Below, piece by piece: positions 47,001-57,064 of a DNA stretch of 64,000 nucleotides; the stretch's first letter is position 1, and each line of letters opens with the position of its first letter. The notes beneath the pieces are model-generated. The model saw only the letters and a list, made by a program, of their open reading frames with translations. It had not been told where the DNA came from and searched no databases. Source of the DNA: Sphingomonas sp. Leaf20 (GTDB lineage: Bacteria > Pseudomonadota > Alphaproteobacteria > Sphingomonadales > Sphingomonadaceae). The translations under genes and the position numbers were made by a program. The stretch covers positions 140,855 to 204,854 of the forward strand of contig NZ_LMKN01000008.1 in the NCBI RefSeq assembly GCF_001421535.1, read 5' to 3'.

Positions 47001-47103
47001 GTTCGGCACTCTCGAAATCGAATTCCTCGATCCGGTTACCTTTGACGACGGCGATCCGGGTCTCTTCCCGGTGGCGTGCGTCGATCAGCATACGCGTTGT
47101 CAT
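44053..47103 (-). CDS. rne: Ribonuclease E
   Basis: A 1016-residue endoribonuclease, core of the RNA degradosome and 5S rRNA/tRNA processing. The N-terminal catalytic half has MTTRMLIDARHREETRIAVV, an S1 domain split by an acidic insert of about 85 residues (DDEEGDDEDDIERFEDDGG and beyond), typical of alphaproteobacteria, the DNase I-like region with catalytic Asp residues (VVIDFIDMDNN) and the zinc link CPHC. The C-terminal ~450 residues are disordered and Ala/Glu/Arg-rich, with five GGRE units, KKRRRRRGRRGRARPG and GRRRRGRRGRRGGRR stretches for RNA binding, and three AEPVA units. The ATG at 47103 is used. Confidence 0.96.
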   Translation of the reverse strand: MTTRMLIDARHREETRIAVVKGNRIEEFDFESAERKQLKGNIYLAKVTRVEPSLQAAFIDYGGNRHGFLAFSEIHPDYYQIPKEDRDALLREEAEHAAEEAALRADYDSDDEEGDDEDDIERFEDDGGVDPDVAEELEGGEEAGEAPRRKRKSSSDDAAVEDLRERRMNLRRRYKIQDVIHRRQVLLVQVVKEERGNKGAALTTYLSLAGRYCVLMPNTSHGGGISRKISNAGDRKRLKSIMADMQLPPSMGCIVRTAGLQRSKVEIKRDFDYLARLWDGIREATLKASAPALVYGDSDLIKRAIRDIYNKEIEEVIVEGEDGYRQAREFMRLLMPTHARRIKHYADPVPLFQRAGVEDQLSAMYHPVVQLKSGGYLVINPTEALVSIDINSGRSTREHSIEQTATATNLEAAQEIGRQLRLRDMAGLVVIDFIDMDNNSNVRKVEKAMKEALKNDRARIQIGRISSFGLMEMSRQRLRTGVLEASTRACPHCEGTGLVRTASSSGISALRLIEDEAARGRGSLLTLRASQEAAVYILNRKRADIAEIEDRYGVIVEIIPGQDEEGAHMTVEASGPPPAHPPKFVQIIEEDEDDLPEEIEDEIEEDEVEEAEAEQPRRREGGREGGREGGREGGREQGAREARDADGEGGKKRRRRRGRRGRARPGEEGAAEGVADTGTFDEADGNVEEIDEVEGEIVAIGGTGALDEAADGVTDDAADEAAPADRTNGEGEGRRRRGRRGRRGGRRNEQGTDQPIAVSSVDDAALIADAPEPDRTATDTDEVYAPAEPVVLGTVADEAPADAAEAPKMRRRPRARAAAAASNIAEAVADAAPKPRRGRKPRVAEVEAEADTGAGVEDAVAEPAVADVAEPVAAEPVAAEPVAAEPRAKAGRRRREAVADATMDEVSATPAETIEASTPKPKRTRRKAGDVAVAPVAEAPAAEEAPAKVAKPRGRPRKTAVIEAGDAAPTTDALAAPVETAVPEVEVQPQADTGSGNGNDDPDGAPRRGWWQRTFG

Positions 47104-47704
47104 AATAAAGTCTCCGCGCGCGCGCCGGGCCTGATGGCAGCCGTCGCGCGCTTGATGGTGGGGCGGTCGGACACGGACGTCCTGAGCCGCGGAAGGTATG
47201 CGAAACTGCCTCTGCTCGGCGCGCATGCCGCGGGATCTGACCCTGCGGCGCCCGCACGACCGCGATCCCGTCGGCGAAGGCCGATCGGTGCGCGGGGCGG
47301 GGGGAATGCGTCATTCGAGCGTCAACCTGAAATTGCCGCGCCGGCGAGGATCGCAGGCGGGCGTTGAGACCGGCGCGTCGCTGTAAAAATTTAAGCGATG
47401 CACGGGTGCACGACAGGACTAGCACTGCATATCCGATCCCGCAACTGGCGCGGCGCGGGGACGTGTTGGGGCTTCGGGTACGCTGGATCCGGGGTCGGGG
47501 CCCGTGGCGCCCGGCGTTCGGATTTGTGGTGTGTCGGAATGCCGAGGGAAGAGGTTTTGCGGGTCGGGGCGTTTGCCGGGGCGGCAGGAAATTGCCGGTA
47601 AATCACGGCAAACGGCAGGTTAACCCTACCCCGCAACACCCTTTTGCGGCGGCGTAGTCTAGAGGGAGCGGCGTGATCGAATGTACCGATCGAAAGGGTG
47701 TGGC
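47104..47704. other. rne-amiC divergent spacer, long leader region
   Basis: There is no supportable gene in these 601 bases between the divergent rne and amiC starts. The length suits a long rne 5' leader, which in other bacteria is the target of RNase E autoregulation; this is inference. On the amiC side, a dyad TTGCCG-N8-CGGCAA lies at 47592-47611, about 95 bases before the amiC start, surrounded by further GGCA elements. A short palindrome TGCACGGGTGCA occurs near 47400. Confidence 0.45.
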
Positions 47705-48946
47705 ATGGCTTTTCGCTGGACCGGCGGCGCGGTCGCACGGCATGGACGCAGGATGGTCGCGGTCCTCGCCCTGATGCTCGGCTGGCTGTCCGGCGTTCCT
47801 GCGCTCGCGGCGACGGTGCAGAGCGTTGCGATCGGCAGCGCGCGGATCGTCATCCGCTTCGACGCACCGGTCGACCGGGCGGCCAGCGAGATCCTTACCG
47901 GACGGCAGCAGATCGCGGTCGACATTGCGGGCGTGACGCCCGGCGCACAGGTCAGGGCGGGGGGCGTGGTGACCCGCGTCACGCAGCGCCGGCATGGTGC
48001 GGCGGGTCTGCGGATGCTGTTCGACCTGTCCGAGCCGGTGATCGTCGCCGATGGCGGTTTCGACTCGGACGGTCGCGAGCTGACGCTGGCATTGCGCCGC
48101 GTCGACGCGAGCGGGTTCGCGCAGGCCGGGGTCGCCGGCCCGATCACCTTCTTCCCGCTGAGCTTCGTCGGGCGACCGGCACCGCGCTACAAGGTGTCGA
48201 TCCCCGTGCCCGCGCGCGCACGCGGCGTGGCGCTGCCGCGCGTCGAGGGGGACGATTCGCGACCGCTGGTGGTGATCGATGCGGGGCATGGCGGCGTCGA
48301 TCCGGGTGCGATCGGCCCCGACGGGCTGCGCGAGAAGGACGTGACGCTGAAGGTCGCCAAGGCGATCCGCGACGCGCTGCTCGCCTCGGGCCGCGTGCGC
48401 GTCGCGCTCACGCGGAGCGACGACCGGTTCCTGATACTGCGCGAGCGGTACGGCGTGGCGCGCCGATTGAAGGGAGACCTGTTCATCTCGATCCACTGCG
48501 ACAGCACGGGATCCGAAGGCGCGACCGGCGCGACCGCGTACACGCTGTCCGAGGTCGCGTCCGACAAGGAGGCCGCGCGGCTTGCGGCGCGCGAGAACAA
48601 GGCGGACGTGATTTCCGGGGTGAATCTGGGGGAGGCGCCGGCGGACGTATCGTCGATCCTGATCGACCTGACGCAGCGCGAGACGATGAACGCGTCGGCG
48701 ACGTTCGCGCGACTGCTGGGGCGCGAGGCGAAACCGCTGATGCCGCTCAAGGCCAACTTCCACCGGATGGCGTCGCTGATGGTGTTGAAGGCGCCCGACA
48801 TGCCCTCGATCCTGTTCGAGACGGGGTATATCTCGAACCCGCAGGACGCGGCGTTTCTCGATAGTGCCGAGGGGCGGGAGCGGATCGCGCAGAGCGTGAC
48901 GCGCGCAGTCGAGGTGCATTTCGCGCGGCGGATGGCGAACCGGTAG
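47705..48946 (+). CDS. amiC: N-acetylmuramoyl-L-alanine amidase, AmiC type
   Basis: A 413-residue periplasmic amidase that cuts the stem peptide from muramic acid during cell separation. Signal segment VAVLALMLGWLSGVPALAAT, an AMIN domain (about residues 35-150) that directs it to the septum, and the catalytic amidase_3 domain with zinc ligands in VIDAGHGGVDPGAIG (His), LREKDVTL (Glu), ISIHCDS (His) and the catalytic Glu in LFETGYISN. AAAGGG is 6 bases before the ATG at 47705. It is divergent from rne. The next gene downstream is an OPT transporter. Confidence 0.92.
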   Translation: MAFRWTGGAVARHGRRMVAVLALMLGWLSGVPALAATVQSVAIGSARIVIRFDAPVDRAASEILTGRQQIAVDIAGVTPGAQVRAGGVVTRVTQRRHGAAGLRMLFDLSEPVIVADGGFDSDGRELTLALRRVDASGFAQAGVAGPITFFPLSFVGRPAPRYKVSIPVPARARGVALPRVEGDDSRPLVVIDAGHGGVDPGAIGPDGLREKDVTLKVAKAIRDALLASGRVRVALTRSDDRFLILRERYGVARRLKGDLFISIHCDSTGSEGATGATAYTLSEVASDKEAARLAARENKADVISGVNLGEAPADVSSILIDLTQRETMNASATFARLLGREAKPLMPLKANFHRMASLMVLKAPDMPSILFETGYISNPQDAAFLDSAEGRERIAQSVTRAVEVHFARRMANR

Positions 48947-49045
48947 GGTTTCGGAGAGGACCGCTCGCCCTTGTGGCGGGGGTTGCGGTTTCCCTCCGCC
49001 CCACATCATGGCACAAGTCGCCCAAATTGCTCTGGGGCTTACGAC

Positions 49046-51028
<1,983 letters not shown>

Positions 51029-51071
51029 GGCGGGACGGCGGCGGCTAAACACCCCGCCGCCGCCGCCTCGG

Positions 51072-52355
51072 TCACCGCATCGCGGCGAGCATGTCGGTGA
51101 TCTTGACGAATGCGAAGCCGATCGAGCTGTCGGCGATGCCATAGGGCAGGAACAGCGTGTCGCCGTGGCGCAGCGCACCGCAGCTGTAGACGACGTTGGG
51201 GACATAGCCCTCGCGGTCCTGGTCCTTCGCGGCGAGGATCGGCTGTTCGGTCCGGCCGATCACCTTCGACGGATCGTCCTTGTCGAGCAGCACCGCGCCG
51301 ATCGAATATTTGCGCATCGCGCCGACGCCGTGCGTCAGCAGCAGCCAGCCCTCGTCGAGCTCGATCGGCGGACCGCAATTGCCGATCTGCACCAGCTCCC
51401 ACGGGTAGAGCGGCGTGAGGATCTTCTCGCCGTCGTCCCAGTCGGTCAGCGTGTCCGACTTGAGCAGGAACAGGTTCTCGCCGTCTTGCCGGCCGATCAT
51501 CATATACTGGCCGTTCACCTTGCGCGGGAACAGCGCCATGCCCTTGTTGCGCGCGGCAGGGCCGGTCATCGGCACGAGATCGAACGCGCGGAAATCGCGC
51601 GTGCGCATCAGTTCAGACTGGATGACCGAGCCGTTATACGCGGTGTAGGTGCCGATCCATTCGTATTCGCCGTCGTCGTGCCTGAACCTGACGATACGCA
51701 GATCCTCGAGCCCCTTCGACTGTGCCTGCGTGATCGGGAAGATCACGGTGCCGCTCAGCGTGCTGTCGCGGTGGCGATAGACGGTGACGGGGCCCTGCGG
51801 CATCTCGTCCTCGCCACTGCCGACCGCATCGGTGGCGGTCGCGAAGGGCGGCTCGGGGGCGAGCTTCATCTGGTTTTCGCAGGTGATGATGCCTTCGCGG
51901 AACGCGACCGACGAGATGTGTCCCTCGCCCACGGCGCGCATCGACATCAGGATGCGCAGAGAGCCTGGCGGCATCCCCGACTGGTCGAAATGCGGCACAG
52001 CGCTGGGGTTCATCAGCGCGGCGGCGGCATAGCTGTATTCGTGACAGAAATAGGCGCCGATCAGCTGGCGCTTCTCGTCGCCGATGTCGGCGCCGTTGAG
52101 CCCGAGCATGTCCTCGATCTCGTCGTAGCGCGTCATGAACACGCGCCGCGTCTGCCAGTGCCGGGCTTCGAAATCCTTGAGCACGACCTCGAGCTGGGTC
52201 CGTGCTTCCGCGCTCGTCATTTCGAGCACCTCGCCGACCAGCCGCTCGGTGCGGCTGGGGGCGCCGGCATTGCCCGCCCAGGCGATGTGGAACGGCCGGA
52301 CGACGACCCGCGACGGGTCCGCGTGCAGCCGCAGCTGGTGGGTAAACAGGTCCAT
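51072..52355 (-). CDS. GH130 family beta-mannoside phosphorylase/hydrolase-like protein
   Basis: A 427-residue five-bladed beta-propeller protein of glycoside hydrolase family 130. Characteristic parts are FPITQAQSKGLEDLRIVRF, WIGTYTAYNG, the active-site region QIGNCGPPIELDEGWLLLTH and AILLD-like KYSIGAVLLDKDDPSKVIGR. Family members mostly phosphorolyse beta-mannosides (beta-1,4 or beta-1,2) to mannose-1-phosphate, and some hydrolyse them. There is no signal peptide, so it is cytosolic. It follows the two-domain glycosyltransferase by 53 bases and is probably co-transcribed. The exact linkage is not decidable from sequence. Confidence 0.88.
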   Translation of the reverse strand: MDLFTHQLRLHADPSRVVVRPFHIAWAGNAGAPSRTERLVGEVLEMTSAEARTQLEVVLKDFEARHWQTRRVFMTRYDEIEDMLGLNGADIGDEKRQLIGAYFCHEYSYAAAALMNPSAVPHFDQSGMPPGSLRILMSMRAVGEGHISSVAFREGIITCENQMKLAPEPPFATATDAVGSGEDEMPQGPVTVYRHRDSTLSGTVIFPITQAQSKGLEDLRIVRFRHDDGEYEWIGTYTAYNGSVIQSELMRTRDFRAFDLVPMTGPAARNKGMALFPRKVNGQYMMIGRQDGENLFLLKSDTLTDWDDGEKILTPLYPWELVQIGNCGPPIELDEGWLLLTHGVGAMRKYSIGAVLLDKDDPSKVIGRTEQPILAAKDQDREGYVPNVVYSCGALRHGDTLFLPYGIADSSIGFAFVKITDMLAAMR

Positions 52356-52408
52356 CGTGCTAATGCCTCGCGCGCCGTTCCGACCTAGGGACGTCGACGC
52401 TAGCGAGG

Positions 52409-54679
52409 CTATGCGACGACGCGCGAGGTCCCTGCCACGCTTTGGACTGCGTTTGATACCCCCGAAATCGCACAATTGGCCAATTGAAGCGCCAAAATCG
52501 ACTCCGCGCCCTGATTCCGGTTCAATCCGGTCGGCATCAAACCATCGAAACACCCGCCATCGGCGACGCTCGCAAGCGGCAGATTGAGGTCGTTGCCGCC
52601 GAGGAACCAGCGATAGGCACGCTCGGCCTCGTCGCGCCAGCGCTGGTCGCCGGTCGCCTCATACGCCGCGGTGCACGCGTCGACCGTCGCCTGTGCCTCG
52701 AGCGGTTGCTGGTCGAACTGCAACGGATCCTCATAGGACCGGCCGAAGCTCTCGGTGCCGACCGCGCGGAAGCGGCCTTCGGGCGAGGTCTGCTTGGCGA
52801 CGATCCAGTCGAGCGTCGCCAGACCGCAATCGATCAGGTCCTGACGCCCGAGCGCCTGACCCGCACGGATCAGCGCCTGCGGCAGGCGGGCATTGTCATA
52901 GGCGAGGACGATCTCGAACCACTGCCATTCCGGACGGCGCGCCTTTTCAAGCAGTGCCAGATGGATGTCCGGGAACTTTGCAAGGATCGACAGCGACAGT
53001 TGGTGCCCGGGACTCGCCTCGAGCATCGCGGCGGCACCGAGCATCGCGAACGCCTGCGCACGCAGGCTGCCGAGGTCGAGCGCGCATGATGCGGTCGAAT
53101 CGTACATCGCGGTCGCCCAGTCACGATGCTTGGCAAGCTGCGCATCGCGCGCGGTGATACCCAGCGCCCACACGGTACGACCGTTCGAATCCTCGGACCC
53201 GACATCCTCGCACCAGCTGCGGTCGAAGCGCATGAAGTTGCGGAACCGGCGCTCGTCCGGGTTCCACGCATATTGCACGAACGACGCGTAGATCGTCGTC
53301 CACTTGTCGCGGAGGATCGGATCCATGTCGGGGATCGCACTCATCAACATCAGCGCGCGGCAATTGTCGTCGATGCAATAGCCGTGGCGACGATCGGGGA
53401 TCGAATAGATCGAGTGCTGGAGCATCCCGGTCGAATCGCTCATCCGCTCGACCGCCGCGAAATCAGGCTTGAGCGGCTTCAACGGTGCCGATGGCTTGGC
53501 GAGGCGAAAAGGGCGTGCCGCGACCACCGCGCGGATCTCCGCCATCGACGTCTCGGCGAGCTGCGGCCAGATCATCGTACGACCGCGCGCATAGGCACGC
53601 TGCGACAGGCGAAGGCGATCGCGATCGCTCGAGAGCAGCGTGTCGATCTCACGCGCGAATGCAGCGACGTCGCCGAACGGAACGAGCACGCCGTGGCCGT
53701 CCGCGAGGATCTCTGTCGCATGGACATAGGGCGTCGAGATGACGGGCTTGCCGACACCGACTGCGTAGCTGAGCGTACCCGACGTGATCTGCGCGGGATT
53801 GGTGTAGGGCGTCACATAGATGTCCGCCGCCTGCAGATAGCCGAGCAGTTCGTCATGCTCGACGAACGCGTCGACGAAGGTGACGTTGTCGGCGACGCCA
53901 CGCGCCTCGGCCAGCGCCTTGAGGCGATCGCGATAGGCCTCCCCCTGATGCGCGACGAGGTTCGGATGCGTCGCGCCGAGCACGACATAGAGCAGGTTTG
54001 GATGACGCTCGATGACCGCGGGCAATGCCTCGATCACCGTCTCGATCCCCTTGTTGGGCGCGAGCAGGCCGAAGGTCAGGACGACCTTGCGGCCTTCCCA
54101 GCCGAACTGCGACTTCAGCGAGTCGGGGTCGACGAGTTCGCGATCGGGAACGCCGTGCGGGATCATGACGATCTGGCGCGGGCTGGCGCCATAGACGCGC
54201 TGCAGGATGTCGCGACCGCGTTCGGCCATCACGATGACGCGTGCGGCGCGGCGCAGCAGGCCCTCCATCACGCGACGTTCGTCGGGATTGGGCTTTTCGA
54301 GGATGGTATGCAGCGCGACGACGACGGGCAGCGTCGTGCGATCGAGCAGCGCGAGCAGGTAATCACCCGCCGGCCCGCCATAGATGCCGTATTCATGCTG
54401 GACCCAGATCGCATCCGCGCCGCTGGCGTCGATCTTGCGTGCCGTCTCGAGATAGGCCGACAGGTCGGTCTCGGGGATCGTCCCCGACACTTCGGGGGGA
54501 TAGGCGTACCGGCCGGGATGATCGTCCATCGCATAGACATCGACCGCGACGTCGGGAAAACGCGCGCGCATCGCGGTGAAGACGTCCGTCGTATAGGTCG
54601 CGATCCCGCACTGCCTCGGTAAAAAATTACCGATCAATGCCAGCCGCGTGATCTTGGTCCCGTCCGCCGGTAACGCCAT
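52409..54679 (-). CDS. Two-domain protein: GT4 glycosyltransferase plus alpha-helical barrel-like domain
   Basis: A 756-residue protein. Residues 1-385 form a GT-B glycosyltransferase of family 4 type: an N-terminal GNFLPRQCGIATYTTDVF, the HGVPDRE loop, FGLLAPNKGIETVIEALPAV and the nucleotide-sugar-binding QITSGTLSYAVGVGKPVIST. Residues ~400-756 are helical and look like an (alpha/alpha)6 barrel (HGYCIDDNCRALMLM, WQWFEIVLAYDNARLPQALI, QPLEAQATVDACTAAYEATG), as in glycoside hydrolase-like or epimerase-like enzymes. No signal peptide is seen. AGGGACAGGGT precedes the ATG at 54679. With GH130 next to it, it may make or trim a mannose-containing glycan. The donor and acceptor are unknown. Confidence 0.85.
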   Translation of the reverse strand: MALPADGTKITRLALIGNFLPRQCGIATYTTDVFTAMRARFPDVAVDVYAMDDHPGRYAYPPEVSGTIPETDLSAYLETARKIDASGADAIWVQHEYGIYGGPAGDYLLALLDRTTLPVVVALHTILEKPNPDERRVMEGLLRRAARVIVMAERGRDILQRVYGASPRQIVMIPHGVPDRELVDPDSLKSQFGWEGRKVVLTFGLLAPNKGIETVIEALPAVIERHPNLLYVVLGATHPNLVAHQGEAYRDRLKALAEARGVADNVTFVDAFVEHDELLGYLQAADIYVTPYTNPAQITSGTLSYAVGVGKPVISTPYVHATEILADGHGVLVPFGDVAAFAREIDTLLSSDRDRLRLSQRAYARGRTMIWPQLAETSMAEIRAVVAARPFRLAKPSAPLKPLKPDFAAVERMSDSTGMLQHSIYSIPDRRHGYCIDDNCRALMLMSAIPDMDPILRDKWTTIYASFVQYAWNPDERRFRNFMRFDRSWCEDVGSEDSNGRTVWALGITARDAQLAKHRDWATAMYDSTASCALDLGSLRAQAFAMLGAAAMLEASPGHQLSLSILAKFPDIHLALLEKARRPEWQWFEIVLAYDNARLPQALIRAGQALGRQDLIDCGLATLDWIVAKQTSPEGRFRAVGTESFGRSYEDPLQFDQQPLEAQATVDACTAAYEATGDQRWRDEAERAYRWFLGGNDLNLPLASVADGGCFDGLMPTGLNRNQGAESILALQLANCAISGVSNAVQSVAGTSRVVA

Positions 54680-54758
54680 ACCCTGTCCCTTGTCTGTGCA
54701 CGCATTTCGACCGAACCCGGTCGTGCGCACATCCCTAACACGCGACCGCACGCGAAAG

Positions 54759-54780
54759 TTGCAATCTTATTGCACTGCAA
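54759..54780. promoter_or_regulatory. Inverted TTGCA repeats upstream of the GT4 gene
   Basis: Within the 172-base gap between queF and the GT4 gene (both minus strand) the segment 54759-54780 begins TTGCAATC and ends CACTGCAA, with another TTGCA inside. The AT-rich patch is unusual for this genome and lies 80-100 bases upstream of the GT4 start, the expected promoter area. It may be an operator or promoter element; no exact hexamers could be assigned. Confidence 0.3.
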
Positions 54781-54851
54781 CACAAACTTACGCGCTGATC
54801 GGGATCAATATCCGGGAATTACAAGGCGAGACGTTTCCGGTTGTCAGCCGC

Positions 54852-55310
54852 TCAGCCGCGGCCGCGGTACGGTGCGACGCCCTGATCGGGGAGCCAGAGA
54901 TCGGCGGGGGGCGCCGAGGACTGCCAGAAGACGTCGATCGGGATCCCGCCGCGCGGATACCAATAGCCGCCGATCCGCAGCCAGACGGGCTTCATCTCGT
55001 CGAACAGCCGCTCGCCGATGCCGACGGTGCAATCCTCGTGGAACCCGGCATGGTTGCGGAAGCTGCCGAGGAACAGCTTGAGCGACTTGGATTCGACGAT
55101 CGTCTCGCCGGGGACATAGTCGATCACGAGATGCGCGAAGTCGGGCTGACCGGTGACCGGGCAGAGCGACGTGAATTCGGGCACCGCGAACCGCACCAGA
55201 TAGGTCCGGCCGACGCGCGGGTTGGGCACGTAATCGAGCACGGCCTCTTCGGGCGAGGCGGGGAGGGCGCTGTTCTGGCCCAGATATAACGGGTTTGTAG
55301 GAGCGGTCAT
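54852..55310 (-). CDS. queF: QueF, NADPH-dependent 7-cyano-7-deazaguanine reductase
   Basis: It reduces preQ0 to preQ1 in queuosine tRNA modification. The 152-residue unimodular form has the catalytic Cys50 in [14 protein letters not shown], with Asp57 in the same motif, and the QueF block [20 protein letters not shown] with the substrate-binding Glu and His. No other queuosine genes are in the window, and no preQ1 riboswitch can fit upstream because the divergent photolyase gene starts 20 bases away. The ATG at 55310 gives the usual N-terminus. Confidence 0.95.
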   Translation of the reverse strand: MTAPTNPLYLGQNSALPASPEEAVLDYVPNPRVGRTYLVRFAVPEFTSLCPVTGQPDFAHLVIDYVPGETIVESKSLKLFLGSFRNHAGFHEDCTVGIGERLFDEMKPVWLRIGGYWYPRGGIPIDVFWQSSAPPADLWLPDQGVAPYRGRG

Positions 55311-55330
55311 GGTTCGCCATGTAGGATGCG

Positions 55331-56878
55331 ATGCCCGCCAAGAAAACCACGCTCGTGCCGATCCTCGGCGACCAGCTTTCGCTGCAGATCGCGTCGCTCA
55401 ACGGGGCCGACCCGGCGACGACGATCGTGCTGATGATGGAGGTCGCCGACGAGACGACCTATGTCCGCCACCATCGCCGCAAGATCGCCTATATCCTGTC
55501 GGCGATGCGGCATCACGCGCAGGCGCTGCGCGATGCCGGGTGGACCGTCGATTACGTCGCGCTCGACGATCCGGTGTCGACGGACAGCTTCACCGGCGAA
55601 GTCGCGCGCGCGATCGCGCGGCACGATCCAACGCGGATCGTCGTGACCGAGGCGGGCGAATGGCGCGTTGCAGCAATGCTCGACGCCTGGGAAACGCTGT
55701 TCGGGCTGCCCGTCGAGATCCGCGCCGACGACCGCTTCCTCGCCAGCCATGCCGAGTTCGAGGCGTGGGCCGAGGGGCGCAAGCAGTTGCGGATGGAGTA
55801 TTTCTACCGCGAGATGCGCCGCCGCACCGGGCTGTTGATGGACGGCGAGAAGCCCGAGGGGGGCGAGTGGAATTACGATGCGGACAATCGCAAGCCCGCC
55901 AAGGCCGACCTGCTGATGCCGCGCCCGCTCTCCTTTGCCCCCGATGCGATCACGACCGCGGTGCTCGCCATGGTCACGGCGCGGTTCGGCGAGCATCCCG
56001 GCAGCCTCGACGACTTCGATTTCGCGACGACGCGCGAGGATGCGCTGAAGCAGCAGCGGCATTTCCTGACGCATGCGTTGCCGCGGTTCGGGGATTATCA
56101 GGACGCGATGCTGACCGGCCAGCCGTTCCTGTGGCACGCGGTGCTGTCGCCCTATATCAATTCGGGGCTGCTCGATCCGGTCGCGCTGTGCCGCGCGGTC
56201 GAGGCGGAATATGCCGCCGGGCGCGTGCCGCTCAACTGTGCGGAAGGGTTCATCCGCCAGATCATCGGCTGGCGCGAATATATGCGCGGCATCTACTGGC
56301 GCGAGGGGCCGGACTATGTCGAGCGCAACTTCCTCGATGCGACGCGCGATCTGCCGGGCTTCTACTGGACCGGCGAGACCGACATGCACTGCCTGTCGCA
56401 GGCGATCGGGCAGACACTCGATCATGCCTATGCGCATCATATCCAGCGGCTGATGGTGACGGGCAATTTCGCGCTGCTGATCGGTGCGGACCCCAAGCAG
56501 GTGCATGAATGGTATCTGGAGGTCTATGCCGACGCGTATGAATGGGTCGAGCTGCCCAATACGCTGGGGATGAGCCAGTTCGCCGATGGCGGGTTGCTGG
56601 GGTCGAAGCCCTATGCGGCGTCGGGGGCGTATATCAACCGCATGTCCGATTATTGCGGGCATTGCCGCTATGACGTGAAGCAGCGCGTCGGGGAGAATGC
56701 GTGTCCGTTCAACGCGCTGTACTGGGATTTCCTGGTGCGCAACGCGGACAAGCTCGACCGCAATCCGCGACTGGCGATGCCGTATCGCAACTGGGCGAAG
56801 ATGAAGCCGGCGGACCGGGATGCGACGCTGGCGCAGGCGGCGGGGTTCCTCGCGCAGCTCGATGGGGAGGGGGAGTGA
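55331..56878 (+). CDS. FeS-BCP type (6-4) photolyase-like protein
   Basis: A 515-residue photolyase-related flavoprotein of the bacterial FeS-BCP group (PhrB-like), which repairs (6-4) photoproducts with light and binds FAD and an Fe-S cluster. The N-terminal antenna-like domain starts [12 protein letters not shown], the FAD domain includes [18 protein letters not shown] and [19 protein letters not shown], and the cluster cysteines fit [18 protein letters not shown] and ENACPFN. GTAGGA lies 4 bases before the ATG at 55331. It is divergent from queF with only 20 bases between starts. A repeat copy follows. Confidence 0.93.
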   Translation: MPAKKTTLVPILGDQLSLQIASLNGADPATTIVLMMEVADETTYVRHHRRKIAYILSAMRHHAQALRDAGWTVDYVALDDPVSTDSFTGEVARAIARHDPTRIVVTEAGEWRVAAMLDAWETLFGLPVEIRADDRFLASHAEFEAWAEGRKQLRMEYFYREMRRRTGLLMDGEKPEGGEWNYDADNRKPAKADLLMPRPLSFAPDAITTAVLAMVTARFGEHPGSLDDFDFATTREDALKQQRHFLTHALPRFGDYQDAMLTGQPFLWHAVLSPYINSGLLDPVALCRAVEAEYAAGRVPLNCAEGFIRQIIGWREYMRGIYWREGPDYVERNFLDATRDLPGFYWTGETDMHCLSQAIGQTLDHAYAHHIQRLMVTGNFALLIGADPKQVHEWYLEVYADAYEWVELPNTLGMSQFADGGLLGSKPYAASGAYINRMSDYCGHCRYDVKQRVGENACPFNALYWDFLVRNADKLDRNPRLAMPYRNWAKMKPADRDATLAQAAGFLAQLDGEGE

Positions 56879-56889
56879 GGTCCTAGCGT

Positions 56890-56973
56890 CCGTCATCCTG
56901 ACGAAAGTCAGGATCCAGGGTTACGGGCGTCGTGCTTTGCGGCTCTGGATCCTGACTTTCGTCAGGATGACGG
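56890..56973. repeat. GTCATCC-family palindromic repeat, copy 6
   Basis: A well-preserved copy: CCGTCATCCTGACGAAAGTC and GACTTTCGTCAGGATGACGG pair exactly, with inner ATCC blocks and a centre AGGGTTACGGGCGTCGTGCTTTGCG-like region of variable sequence. It lies 11 bases after the photolyase stop and 92 bases before the oxidase gene. Confidence 0.88.
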
Positions 56974-57064
56974 GAGGGAGGGGTGGCGGTATAGGGTTGT
57001 GGACGGAGCTAGGGCTGGCGGTCGACCGGCCTCGCTTCGCGAGAGGCCTGGAAGGAACAGCGCG

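Noticed and set aside
55311..55330. Possible preQ1 riboswitch before queF
   Set aside because: Only 20 bases separate queF from the divergent photolyase gene, too little for the element.
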